Shown here one piece after another: positions 27,575-36,374 of a stretch of DNA of 64,000 nucleotides (within the stretch, counting starts at the first letter, position 1; each line of letters starts with the position of its first letter). A model generated the notes under the pieces. That model did no database searches, had not been told where the DNA came from, and was given only the letters and a program-made list of their open reading frames with translations. The stretch lies in NCBI RefSeq assembly GCF_017874455.1, contig NZ_JAGGLN010000002.1, forward strand, positions 62,001 through 126,000, in the 5' to 3' direction. This DNA comes from Methanobacterium aggregans. GTDB lineage: Archaea > Methanobacteriota > Methanobacteria > Methanobacteriales > Methanobacteriaceae. The position numbers and the translations under genes were made by a program.

Positions 27575-29773
27575 TCAGGATAATGCTAGGTCGAACCTGT
27601 CCAGGTTCATGACCTTGTCCCATGCTTTTATGAAGTCGTTCAGGAACTTCTTAGATGAGTCTTCACATGCGTAGACTTCCGCCAATGCCCGGAGCTCGGA
27701 GTTTGAACCGAAAATGAGGTCAACACGTGTACCTGTCCACTTGAGTTCACCTGTTGCTCGGTCCCTTCCCTCAAACACATTTTCGTCCTCTGAGGATGCA
27801 TTCCATTCTGTTTTCATATCAAGCAAATTCACGAAAAAGTCATTTGTAAGCGCCTCAGGCATCTTGGTGAAGACACCATTCTGGGATTGTCCAAAGTTGG
27901 CATTCAGGACACGTAATCCACCAATGAGAACCGTCATCTCAGGAACTGTCAATGTCAGTAATTGCGCTTTGTCCACCAGCAACTCTTCGGGCCTAAATGC
28001 GCTTTGAGTCTTCTGATAATTTCGGAACCCATCTGCAACCGGTTCAAGCACAGCAAAGGATTCCACATCAGTTTGCTCCTTTAGAGCATCCATGCGTCCC
28101 GGAGTGAAGGGCACCTTAACAATATAACCAGCATTTTTTGCAGCCTGCTCAACACCAGCGCAACCAGCCAAAACAATGAGATCAGCCAGGGAGACCTTCT
28201 TGTCACCTTTTTGTGTTTGGTTAAATTCGCTCTGGATGCCCTCAAGTACCTCCAGCACTTTGGCTAGCTGGGCTGGCTGGTTGACTTCCCAATCCTTCTG
28301 CGGTGCCAGGCGAATACGAGCACCGTTGGCACCACCACGCTTGTCAGAGCCGCGGAAGGTAGATGCCGAAGCCCAGGCAGTGGAAACCATCTCTGACACT
28401 GACAGTTCAGAAGCCAATACCATACCCTTAAGGGTATCGATGTCTTCTTCATCAACCAATTCGTGATCGGCTGCAGGGATGGGGTTCTGCCAGATGAGCT
28501 CCTCGTCAGGTACCTCCAAACCTAGGTAGCGTGTCCGTGGACCCATGTCACGGTGGGTCAGTTTGAACCACGCGCGGGCGAAGGCGTCCGCAAACTCATC
28601 AGGGTTCTCATAGAAGCGCCGTGAGATCTTTTCGTATATGGGGTCGAAGCGCAAAGAGAGATCTGTGGTCAGCATGCCCGGGGTGCGACGTTTTGATGCG
28701 TCGTGTGGATCAGGAACAGTATCTGCGCCTGCGTCACCCTTTGGCTTCCACTGGTAGGCACCGGCCGGGCTTTTGGTCAATTCCCATTCGAATTCAAATA
28801 GTATCCTGAAGAAGTTGTTGTCCCAGTTCGTTGGAGTGTTGGTCCAGATAACTTCCGGGCCGCCTGTAATGGTGTCGTTACCTTTGCCATTACCAAAGCT
28901 GCTCTTCCAGCCCAGGCCCTGCTCCTCAATTGGTGCGGCTTCCGGCTCAGGACCAACCATTGACGGATCACCAGCACCGTGGGTTTTTCCGAAGGCGTGA
29001 CCACCTGCAATGAGAGCCACTGTCTCCTCATCGTTCATAGCCATGCGAGCAAAACTCTCTCGGATATCATGCGCCGCAGCAATGGGGTCTGGTTCGCCGT
29101 TAGGGCCTTCTGGGTTCACATAAATCAATCCCATCTCCAGGGCGGCGAGTGGTTTTTCCAGTTCACTGTCACCAGTATGACGCTCGTCTGTAAGCCATTC
29201 TTTCTCAGAACCCCAGTATATGTCCTTTTCAGGTTCCCAGATGTCATCACGCCCACCACCGAAACCGAAGGTCTTAAAACCCATGGATTCCAGGGCGACG
29301 TTACCAGCAAGAATCATGAGGTCGGCCCAGGAAATTTTTCTGCCGTACTTCTGCTTGATGGGCCAGAGCAGTCGGCGTGCTTTGTCGAGGTTAGCGTTGT
29401 CGGGCCAGCTGCTTAATGGTGGAAAACGCTGGTTGCCGTTACCCCCTCCTCCACGGCCATCACTGATACGGTACGTACCGGCACTGTGCCACGCCATACG
29501 GATGAATAAAGGCCCATAATGGCCAAAGTCCGCAGGCCACCAATCCTGTGACTCGGTCATGAGTTCATGGAGGTCTTTCTTCAGCGCCTTTAGGTCAAGA
29601 CTCCTGAATTCTTCAGCGTAGCTGAAATCTTCATCCATAGGATTGGATTCTGAGGAATGCTGGCGCAGGATGTCTAGATTCAACCGGTTTGGCCACCAAT
29701 CAAGGTTCGTAATACTACCTCTAACAGTTTTTTTGCTTTTTTCATCCATAATTCCACCCTCTTTTTTCCACAT
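27575..29773 (-). CDS. katG: Catalase-peroxidase KatG
   Basis: A bifunctional haem enzyme that removes hydrogen peroxide. At 732 residues it has the two-domain length of the family. The distal site is RMAWHSAGTYR (Arg92, Trp95, His96), the proximal His lies in AGGHAFGKTHG, and Tyr in GLIYVNPEGPNG with a Met in SEMVSTAW can form the Met-Tyr-Trp crosslink. The ATG at 29773 has AGGTGA five bases upstream; a second in-frame ATG at 29749 has GGTGGA. Base composition is visibly richer in G and C than its neighbours, consistent with acquisition from bacteria, as is known for archaeal katG. Confidence 0.96.
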   Translation of the reverse strand: MWKKEGGIMDEKSKKTVRGSITNLDWWPNRLNLDILRQHSSESNPMDEDFSYAEEFRSLDLKALKKDLHELMTESQDWWPADFGHYGPLFIRMAWHSAGTYRISDGRGGGGNGNQRFPPLSSWPDNANLDKARRLLWPIKQKYGRKISWADLMILAGNVALESMGFKTFGFGGGRDDIWEPEKDIYWGSEKEWLTDERHTGDSELEKPLAALEMGLIYVNPEGPNGEPDPIAAAHDIRESFARMAMNDEETVALIAGGHAFGKTHGAGDPSMVGPEPEAAPIEEQGLGWKSSFGNGKGNDTITGGPEVIWTNTPTNWDNNFFRILFEFEWELTKSPAGAYQWKPKGDAGADTVPDPHDASKRRTPGMLTTDLSLRFDPIYEKISRRFYENPDEFADAFARAWFKLTHRDMGPRTRYLGLEVPDEELIWQNPIPAADHELVDEEDIDTLKGMVLASELSVSEMVSTAWASASTFRGSDKRGGANGARIRLAPQKDWEVNQPAQLAKVLEVLEGIQSEFNQTQKGDKKVSLADLIVLAGCAGVEQAAKNAGYIVKVPFTPGRMDALKEQTDVESFAVLEPVADGFRNYQKTQSAFRPEELLVDKAQLLTLTVPEMTVLIGGLRVLNANFGQSQNGVFTKMPEALTNDFFVNLLDMKTEWNASSEDENVFEGRDRATGELKWTGTRVDLIFGSNSELRALAEVYACEDSSKKFLNDFIKAWDKVMNLDRFDLALS

Positions 29774-29837
29774 CTAATTCACCTATTTTAAATTTTCCAA
29801 AAACTGTGAATCTTGTGTTTCCGAGTTTAATTGCCAT
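29742..29837 (-). pseudogene. Possible 5' remnant or leader frame overlapping the katG start
   Basis: ATG at 29837 opens a 31-residue frame (MAIKLGNTRFTVFGKF, then KIGELDVEK) that stops inside katG at 29742. It looks protein-like and AT-rich like the host, unlike katG. It could be the beginning of a gene interrupted by katG, or a translated leader of katG. Weak evidence. Confidence 0.3.
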
Positions 29838-30161
29838 TAATAACATTCCTTTAAAGAATATAATTTGAATTGTTTTTAAATATTTTCTAACAATTATTTA
29901 TTAATTACAACTTTATTAAAAATTTTTGTTGATTTATACGGATAATATAAAACCATCAATCCATGATAGGATTTGTATAAATCCAAAAAGTAGATAAAAA
30001 AAATACATAAATAATTTTAAATTATTTTTAAAAAATCAAGTGAAAAAAATGTGCAAAAAGACAAATTCTCTTTAAAATTAATTATTTTTTTATATAAAAA
30101 AATATTTTCATATAAAATATTTATAGAAATTGTAATAATTATGCAAAACTTGAATGAAAGG
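29838..30161. other. AT-rich spacer between FEN1 and katG
   Basis: No gene is visible. The sequence is over 80 percent A and T by eye. It should hold the katG promoter on the minus strand and the 3' end of the FEN1 transcript. Confidence 0.55.
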
Positions 30162-31148
30162 TTAAAACCACTGTTCCAAACTACTCTGGTTCATGTCAAG
30201 TTTTTTGAGTTTATCAAGGGCACTTGAAACTCTTTCCTCTGAAAAATCGTGTTCTCCGCAGAGGAAGTCTAAGGTACCATCCCTGTCAGGTTTCTTCCAT
30301 TTCAGGTTGTAATCCTCAAGAACATCGTGATCCAAAAACATGTCCCTTAAAACCATAGGATCAACTTCCAGCTCAACATCCAGATGTTCCAGGGCGTTGA
30401 ATATGTTTTCATGTTTTTTGATGAGTTTTAAACCTTTTTTAGCACCTATACCTTTTATTCCCTCGTTAAAATCTGTTCCAACGAGTATTGCAACGTCCAC
30501 AAGCTGTTCCCTTGTTAGTTCAACCTGTTCTAAAACTTTTTTAAGCTGTATGAGTTCCAGGTTGGCTTTTCCACCAGTTATGGTCAGGTTTTTAACCATT
30601 CTCGTGGCCCCAAAGAGTATGCAGTCGTAGTCCTGTGATCCCACACACCATGCATCTCCCTTTTCAACCATGTACGATGCTTGAGCTTCACCTTCACCCT
30701 TGGCCTGGATGTAGGGGATTCCCATTAGTTCTAGAAGTTTTTTAGATCCTTCCACCACTCCAGGGGACATTCTTGAGGATCGGACTGCGTACTTACGTGC
30801 CTCCTGAATATCTCCTTCATCAAGGGCTTCTTTCCATTTCTTCTCTGATTCTTCCTTTACTTCTCTTCGCTTGTCCTGTGTACCCTTTTTAAGATGGCTT
30901 GATGCACCATCAAATACATAAACCGGTTTTATTCCCTTTTCAACAAGTGATGATGTTCTGTAAAGGATTCCGCTGAAGTGTGAGGTTATGTTTTTGTTGT
31001 GATCCATGAGAGGTGTGCCATCTGCCTGTCTTATGCTTGATAAGAACTGGTAAATTATGTTGGCTGCATCAAGTACAACTATTTTTCCTTCAAGTTCATT
31101 GAAGCCTATGGATTCCGGAGATACAATGTCTTTAAACTTTACACCCAT
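30162..31148 (-). CDS. fen: Flap endonuclease FEN1
   Basis: Cuts 5' flaps in Okazaki-fragment maturation and repair. The N-terminal region MGVKFKDIV followed by VVLDAANIIYQFL, the middle acidic cluster in GEGEAQASYM and SQDYDCILFGA, and the helix-hairpin-helix in LVGTDFNEGIKGIGAKKGLKLI are all present. The protein ends in QSSLEQWF, a PCNA-interacting box. The start is ATG 31148 with GGTGTGG upstream, giving 328 residues with Gly2 exposed as FEN1 requires, so the nine extra residues of the longer frame are dropped. Confidence 0.96.
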   Translation of the reverse strand: MGVKFKDIVSPESIGFNELEGKIVVLDAANIIYQFLSSIRQADGTPLMDHNKNITSHFSGILYRTSSLVEKGIKPVYVFDGASSHLKKGTQDKRREVKEESEKKWKEALDEGDIQEARKYAVRSSRMSPGVVEGSKKLLELMGIPYIQAKGEGEAQASYMVEKGDAWCVGSQDYDCILFGATRMVKNLTITGGKANLELIQLKKVLEQVELTREQLVDVAILVGTDFNEGIKGIGAKKGLKLIKKHENIFNALEHLDVELEVDPMVLRDMFLDHDVLEDYNLKWKKPDRDGTLDFLCGEHDFSEERVSSALDKLKKLDMNQSSLEQWF

Positions 31149-31330
31149 TTCAACCACACCAAATAGTTCAATCATCCATTCAATTTTTTTATAAGATTTT
31201 GTTTATGGATTGAATTTCATTAACTCAATATTTTGCCTTAAATCAGTTTTCTACATTAATCAGCACTATTAAAAGAAAATTTCTTAAAAAACATCTGATT
31301 TGAGATATCTACCAATCACATTTCCAGGGG

Positions 31331-31864
31331 TTAATCTCTGAAAAGATCGTATGGAAACGTTTCTTTTATCCATATAAGAACTTCACCATTGTGTATGATG
31401 TTGTAGGTTCTTGCAAGCATTGGAGAATCTGTTCCATATATCTCTTGAGTTTCTTTGTTGGTTCTCTCTGCGTAAATTGTTTTTATTTCTCTTCTGGACT
31501 CGATTTTATGGTTTTTTAATATACGTCCAATTGGGATATCTGCCTTTATCAAGTCTTCTTTGAAGTTATTTTCAAGTCTTTCAACTGGAATGTAAGATAC
31601 TGCATGTATCAATGGTTCTTCTGTTCCCATTACAACAACCCTGTAGTTCACAGTATCCCCCTCATCTATATCGAGAAGTTCCGCTACATCCTTGTCAGCA
31701 TCCTGAAATTTCTGAACCAGTGTTTCCAGGTGAACATGGCCCTTAATAACATCGAGTATTGCGGTTACAGATCCATCGGTTGTTAAAAGTATTTTCTGAG
31801 CGCTTGACAGTTTTCCAATACTCTTCTCAATGTCTTCAATTCCGTGAATAATATTTTGGTCCAT
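31331..31864 (-). CDS. Chorismate-lyase-like protein (DUF98 type)
   Basis: A 177-residue cytoplasmic protein of the chorismate pyruvate-lyase/UTRA fold as judged from its motifs: LLTTDGSVTAIL, RVVVMGTEEPLIHAVSYIPVERL and the C-terminal MLARTYNIIHNGEVLIWIKETFP. Such a protein could supply 4-hydroxybenzoate or act as a ligand-binding domain; its methanogen role is not settled. ATG 31864 is preceded by AGGAGGT at three bases. The site overlaps the last codons of the aconitase-family gene, so the two genes form an operon. Confidence 0.75.
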   Translation of the reverse strand: MDQNIIHGIEDIEKSIGKLSSAQKILLTTDGSVTAILDVIKGHVHLETLVQKFQDADKDVAELLDIDEGDTVNYRVVVMGTEEPLIHAVSYIPVERLENNFKEDLIKADIPIGRILKNHKIESRREIKTIYAERTNKETQEIYGTDSPMLARTYNIIHNGEVLIWIKETFPYDLFRD

Positions 31865-31865
31865 T

Positions 31866-33110
31866 TTACCTCCTAGGATCACTAATTTCTCCTGAAATTG
31901 CTGATGATGCTACAACAGCAGAGTTTGCAAGGTAAACCTCAGAATTTGGGTCTCCCATTCTTCCAACAAAGTTTCTGTTGGTTGTTGATATACATACTTC
32001 ACCTGAGGTTAAAACTCCCATGTGAGCTCCAAGACATGGTCCGCATCCAGGGTTACAGACTTCTGCACCAGATTTTATGAAGGTTTCTATCAGTCCTTCA
32101 TTCAATGCCTGGAGGTACACCTCTGCAGAGGCAGGTATTACAATGAGTCTAACATCCTCATGAACCCTTGAACCTTCAAGAACTTGAGCTGCATCCCTCA
32201 GGTCTTCAAGACGTCCGTTTGTACATGACCCTATGAATGCTTGGTCAACACCAACACCTTCCACCTTTGAAACAGGTTTTACATTATCAACGTTATTGGG
32301 ACATGCTATCTGGGGTTCCATATCACTAACATCAAAAATATATTCCTTCTCATATTGAGAATCATCATCGGAACGTATTACATCAAAGTTTTTAACGTTT
32401 CTCTTCATTAAATACTCTTTCACTGCCCTGTTTGGTTCCATTATTCCGTTTTTGGCACCGCTTTCAATTGCCATGTTGCAGATGGTCATTCGGCCAGAAA
32501 CATCCATTGAATCTATGGTTTCACCTGTAAATTCCAGGGCTTTGTATGTGGCACCGAATGAACCTATTTCACCGATCACATTAAGTATAACATCTTTAGC
32601 CCTTACATATTCACCTAATGAACCATTTACAGTTACTTTGTAGGATTCTGGAACCATGAACCAGTTTTTACCGGTTGCAAAAACTATTGCCATATCTGTT
32701 GCACCCATACCTGTTGCAAATGCCCCAAAAGCTCCGTGTGTGCATGTGTGTGAGTCTGCACCCACAACAACAGTTCCAGGCTTTATGAACCCCTTCTCTG
32801 GAAGTACTTGATGGCATATTCCTTCACCATGGGTAAATAGATTTTTTATGCCCTGTTCCCTTGCAAATTCCAGTGTAACCTTTTGAAATTCTGCAGACAT
32901 TATTTTGTTGGCAGGAACGTTATGATCAAAGATTATAACAATTTTTTCATTATTCCAAACGTTATCTGCAATTTTTTTGAATGTGTTAATTGTAGGTGGA
33001 GATGTTCCATCATGGGTCATTGCAATATCAACAGGAACATCAATTATTTCACCAGGTTGTACCTCAGATTTTCCTGATGCACGTGCAAGAATTTTCTCTG
33101 TTATGTTCAT
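31866..33110 (-). CDS. aksD: Homoaconitase large subunit AksD (aconitase/LeuC family)
   Basis: Large subunit of the dehydratase that isomerises homocitrate and its longer homologues in coenzyme B biosynthesis. The [4Fe-4S] Cys ligands lie in GSCTNGR and CNPGCGPC, and DSHTCTHGAFGAFATG is the family signature. At 414 residues it is the two-subunit type; the small subunit is not in the window. LeuC for leucine synthesis is the alternative, but the aksA gene directly upstream on the same strand favours AksD. The ATG lies 195 bp after the aksA stop. Confidence 0.85.
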   Translation of the reverse strand: MNITEKILARASGKSEVQPGEIIDVPVDIAMTHDGTSPPTINTFKKIADNVWNNEKIVIIFDHNVPANKIMSAEFQKVTLEFAREQGIKNLFTHGEGICHQVLPEKGFIKPGTVVVGADSHTCTHGAFGAFATGMGATDMAIVFATGKNWFMVPESYKVTVNGSLGEYVRAKDVILNVIGEIGSFGATYKALEFTGETIDSMDVSGRMTICNMAIESGAKNGIMEPNRAVKEYLMKRNVKNFDVIRSDDDSQYEKEYIFDVSDMEPQIACPNNVDNVKPVSKVEGVGVDQAFIGSCTNGRLEDLRDAAQVLEGSRVHEDVRLIVIPASAEVYLQALNEGLIETFIKSGAEVCNPGCGPCLGAHMGVLTSGEVCISTTNRNFVGRMGDPNSEVYLANSAVVASSAISGEISDPRR

Positions 33111-33305
33111 ATTAAAATCAATCCTTAAAATTCCTTATTCAAATGAAAATTTCCTTGAAAGTTTCCTTCTTCAGGTCTAAAAACCTTTATAAAATTTTTA
33201 TAAACCATTTGAATAACTTTAATATTCAAATTAGTCTAATTGAATTAAAAAATTGATCAAGACATTTAAATCTTAATCTACCTTTTAAATTTTGATCCTA
33301 ATCAT

Positions 33306-34481
33306 TTAGGGGTCGAAGGGTCCACGTACCGATCTCACTATTTCGTTGAAAAGTTTGTCGTTGATGTACTTTCCTTCTTCTCTTCGTCTTTTGACGTTTT
33401 CCACAATTTTACAGAGTTCTTCTGTTGTAACATCTATTCCACATGCATCAAGCTTTGCTTTAACTGCTCTGCAGCCTGAATGTTTACCCAGGACTATTTT
33501 TCTGTGATGTCCTATCATTTCAGGAAGGAAAGGTTCGTATGTGAGGGGTTCCTCTATAACCGCATCCACATGTATCCCTGATTCATGTCTGAACACATTT
33601 TTACCCACAATAGGTTTGTTTTCAGGTACTTTCATGTTGGTTAGTTTTCCAACGAGCTGGGAAAGTTCGTAAAATATGCTGATGTTGAATCCAAGGTCAA
33701 CTCCATATATAAGGTGAAGGCTCATCACAAGTTCTTCAAGGGATGTGTTGCCTGCCCTTTCACCTATACCATTGACTGTTGTTGAAACTGCATTTGCACC
33801 TGCTAAAAGTCCGGATATGCAGTTTGAAACTGCTAATCCAAAGTCGTTGTGACAGTGAAGTGCTATTTCTGCTTTCAGGTCGGACCTTAATTCCCTTACG
33901 AGGTAATCCATACCCTGAGGACTTATGGCTCCAACTGTGTCTGCTATGTGCACCCTGTCTGCACCACAGTTTTCAGCCTTTTTATAAACCTGTTTCAAGA
34001 AATCAATGTCTGTTCTTGTTGCATCTTCAGCAGAAAATGCTACAAAAAGCCCATGGTCCTTTGCATGCTCAATTGAGTTCATGCAAACGTTCAGAATTTC
34101 TTCACGACTCATATTGAATTTATGTTTGAGGTGAAGGTCTGAGGTTGCCATGAATGTGATTATTCCATCAACTCCACAGTCAATTGCCTTGTCAATGTCT
34201 TCCTTCTTGGTACGTGACAAAACAAGTATCTGTGCATCTAAATCTTCATTCACAATGGCTTTAACAGATCTTTCCTCTTGCTTTGACACAACTGGAAATC
34301 CTGCTTCTATCTGATGGATTCCAAGTTCGTCGAGTTTTCTTGCGATTTGAAGTTTTTCAGAAGTTCCTAAACAAACTCCAGGTGTCTGTTCACCATCTCT
34401 TAACGTTGTATCATAAATTTTAACATCATTTGGAAATTTTAAATCCGCTGCCTTGTTGTAAGGGCTCACAAAGTAATCCAA
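33306..34481 (-). CDS. aksA: Homocitrate synthase family protein AksA
   Basis: Condenses 2-oxoacids with acetyl-CoA in the chain elongation to the 7-mercaptoheptanoyl part of coenzyme B. The 391-residue DRE-TIM enzyme has YDTTLRDGEQTPGV at the N-terminus, the metal ligands in HCHNDFGLAVSN, and NGIGERAGNTSLEE; HESGIHVD follows. It starts with TTG at 34481, preceded by GGTGGGA at five bases. Isopropylmalate or citramalate synthase is the main alternative, but the absence of a long C-terminal LeuA allosteric domain and the aksD neighbour support AksA. Confidence 0.86.
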   Translation of the reverse strand: MDYFVSPYNKAADLKFPNDVKIYDTTLRDGEQTPGVCLGTSEKLQIARKLDELGIHQIEAGFPVVSKQEERSVKAIVNEDLDAQILVLSRTKKEDIDKAIDCGVDGIITFMATSDLHLKHKFNMSREEILNVCMNSIEHAKDHGLFVAFSAEDATRTDIDFLKQVYKKAENCGADRVHIADTVGAISPQGMDYLVRELRSDLKAEIALHCHNDFGLAVSNCISGLLAGANAVSTTVNGIGERAGNTSLEELVMSLHLIYGVDLGFNISIFYELSQLVGKLTNMKVPENKPIVGKNVFRHESGIHVDAVIEEPLTYEPFLPEMIGHHRKIVLGKHSGCRAVKAKLDACGIDVTTEELCKIVENVKRRREEGKYINDKLFNEIVRSVRGPFDP

Positions 34482-35604
34482 ATTATTCCCACCTGCTAAT
34501 TTTTGAGATATTTCAATTATTTTTATTGATGAATTTTTTAAAAAATTTTAGCTTTTTTTAAAGCGTTCCAATTCTCAAGTTAAAACATGTTTGATTCATT
34601 TCTAAGCTAAAATTTTTTTAAACTAAATTATTTTTAAATTACAACAGAAAAATTTATTCTATGTATAGATGTATTTTTCGAAAACATTTGCCATACCTTT
34701 TCTGTTCTTCTTGATCTGTTGTTGTGATTCACTCCTTATTTATCCTTTTATATTTAAAAATCTATTTTTTGTGAAATTTATCACCATGAGGCTTCTGGTT
34801 TCCAAGTGATCTGGACATTAGCAAATAGGAATGAAAATTCAAAACCCAAAACAGATTGTTGACAATAATTAAAATAAAAAATAAAGGGTATTAAAGAGAG
34901 TGTTATTATTTTTTTTGTTGATTGTTATGTTTATATACTTTTTTTTAATTATTATACAATTAACATTTTACCATGATTCACAATTTTCACCCTTCTAAGG
35001 TTCATTGCTCCAAGGATAGGGTTTTTATTAATTTTTATTTTTGAAATTAGGTTAGAAATTGGAGTGAATTTGGAAAAAAATTTTATATATTATAGGAATG
35101 TATTCTATGATGTCATACATATTAGATGACACTAGAACCCTCCCTCTCCTCAGAGAGATACCGCCTCCAGGAGAGGGAATGGCTTTTATATAATTACTTA
35201 TTTTAGGGTAAAAACAAACATTATATGCGCTATAAAAAGAATTTATATGATGTTTCATGCCCCAATCAGGACCATTTATATTCAAACACCCTATTTTATC
35301 CCTAGAGAGGGTTTTGAATTCTTATTTTTTAGATTCCAAATCCTTCGTTGCATAACTGGATTATACCCTTTAGTTTTACTGTTCTGATATCATGCGTTAC
35401 CAATAGAATATTTACTACCATCCGAAGCAGCAGATGCACATCAACATTTACCTTAGAGGATCCAAATTATCCACCTGTAACTTCAAGTAAACATGCCGGA
35501 TCTTGGATATTTCACAGTATTCATTCCAATCTATGCAAACAACTGAACATATTCATATAATTTAGGTGATCTTTGGAAATTTCAGTTGTCTCGGTAATAC
35601 TTCC
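34482..35604. other. 1.1-kb gene-poor stretch with inverted repeats
   Basis: No intact gene is supported between aksA and the CYTH gene. It should carry the aksA promoter at its left end. Three clear inverted repeats lie at 35113-35136, 35141-35178 and 35281-35318. The right part (about 35335-35520, minus strand) contains a protein-like but interrupted frame, ending ...LVTHDIRTVKLKG to NEGFGI, that may be a decayed gene. Confidence 0.5.
35113..35178 (+). ncRNA. Candidate structured RNA with two stem-loops
   Basis: GTCAT/ATGAC forms a first short stem, then TCCCTCTCCT (35141-35150) and AGGAGAGGGA (35169-35178) form a perfect 10-bp stem with an 18-base loop. The GC-rich stem stands out in very AT-rich surroundings. 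A TATA-like TTTTATATATTATAG about 30 bp upstream could start a plus-strand transcript just before the first stem. No known RNA family is recognised, and either strand is possible. Confidence 0.3.
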
Positions 35605-36144
35605 TTAATGAACTCCCATAAGTTCAAGGTAGGATCTTCTCTCAAACCCATCTTCTATTCCAAGTTTCTTGAATAACTCAAATATTTCATCCCTTGCCTG
35701 GGAAAAATCTTCACCTTCACGAGCTTCTCTTTCTATTTCAATGAATTTTCCAACATTAAGGACTTCATCAAGAGAAATTATGGATTCTTTGAATTTGTAT
35801 ATAATTCTCTTCTTTTCAACAGTTGCAGCTGCCCTGAATCCAAGGTTTTCAAGGATAGATGCCATGTTTTCAGTGTCTGAAACATCAACTTCAATTTCTT
35901 TACGTGTCTTGCTGACCTCATCCATTTTGGCGCCTTTATAGGTTAAAATTATTCGTTTTCCAGATGTATCTGGGATTTCCCTTATCCTGAGTGCCTCATC
36001 AGTTTCTGCAAAGTCCCGGTCTGGTGCGTTGAAATAAACATCCTTCTGATGCTCCAAACCAATCATCTCCGCCCTAATTTCATTAAGTTTAACTTCAACA
36101 TCATTAAAATTACCTGCATGGGCTTTAACTTCAACTTCTATCAT
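35605..36144 (-). CDS. CYTH-domain protein (class IV adenylate cyclase / triphosphatase type)
   Basis: A 179-residue CYTH domain with the N-terminal IEVEVKA (the ExExK signature), ALRIRE, ILTYKGAK, RKEIEVDV, VEKKRIIYKF and the final FIEIERE metal ligands. These proteins bind triphosphates and act as triphosphatases or cyclases; the archaeal CyaB-like group is mostly uncharacterised. The start is ATG 36144 with AAGGT six bases upstream, since the longer frame needs a TTG at 36159. It stands alone, so no partner suggests a specific role. Confidence 0.88.
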   Translation of the reverse strand: MIEVEVKAHAGNFNDVEVKLNEIRAEMIGLEHQKDVYFNAPDRDFAETDEALRIREIPDTSGKRIILTYKGAKMDEVSKTRKEIEVDVSDTENMASILENLGFRAAATVEKKRIIYKFKESIISLDEVLNVGKFIEIEREAREGEDFSQARDEIFELFKKLGIEDGFERRSYLELMGVH

Positions 36145-36374
36145 TTTTAAACCTTCCAACTCTTTTCAAGATTTTCAACATCTGAAACAAGCAATACTAT
36201 AAATATGAACTTTTCATCAAACCCTTTAACTGATATTTTTTTGGTTCTTCTGATGTTTTGACATGATCATTTCTTTTTCATATTTCATTATGATCATTTC
36301 CATATTAAATTAATGGAAGCTCCAGGTTCTTAATGATTGGGTGAAATAAAGGGGTGAAATAAGATTTTGATGTT

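Noticed and set aside
28979..29416. 145-codon open frame on the plus strand across katG
   Set aside because: Shadow of katG; high-GC genes produce long antisense frames and katG motifs are complete on the minus strand.
36339..36366. Tandem GGGTGAAATAA units upstream of the CYTH/NrdJ junction
   Set aside because: Only two imperfect units in an AT-rich spacer, downstream of nrdJ, with no evident function.
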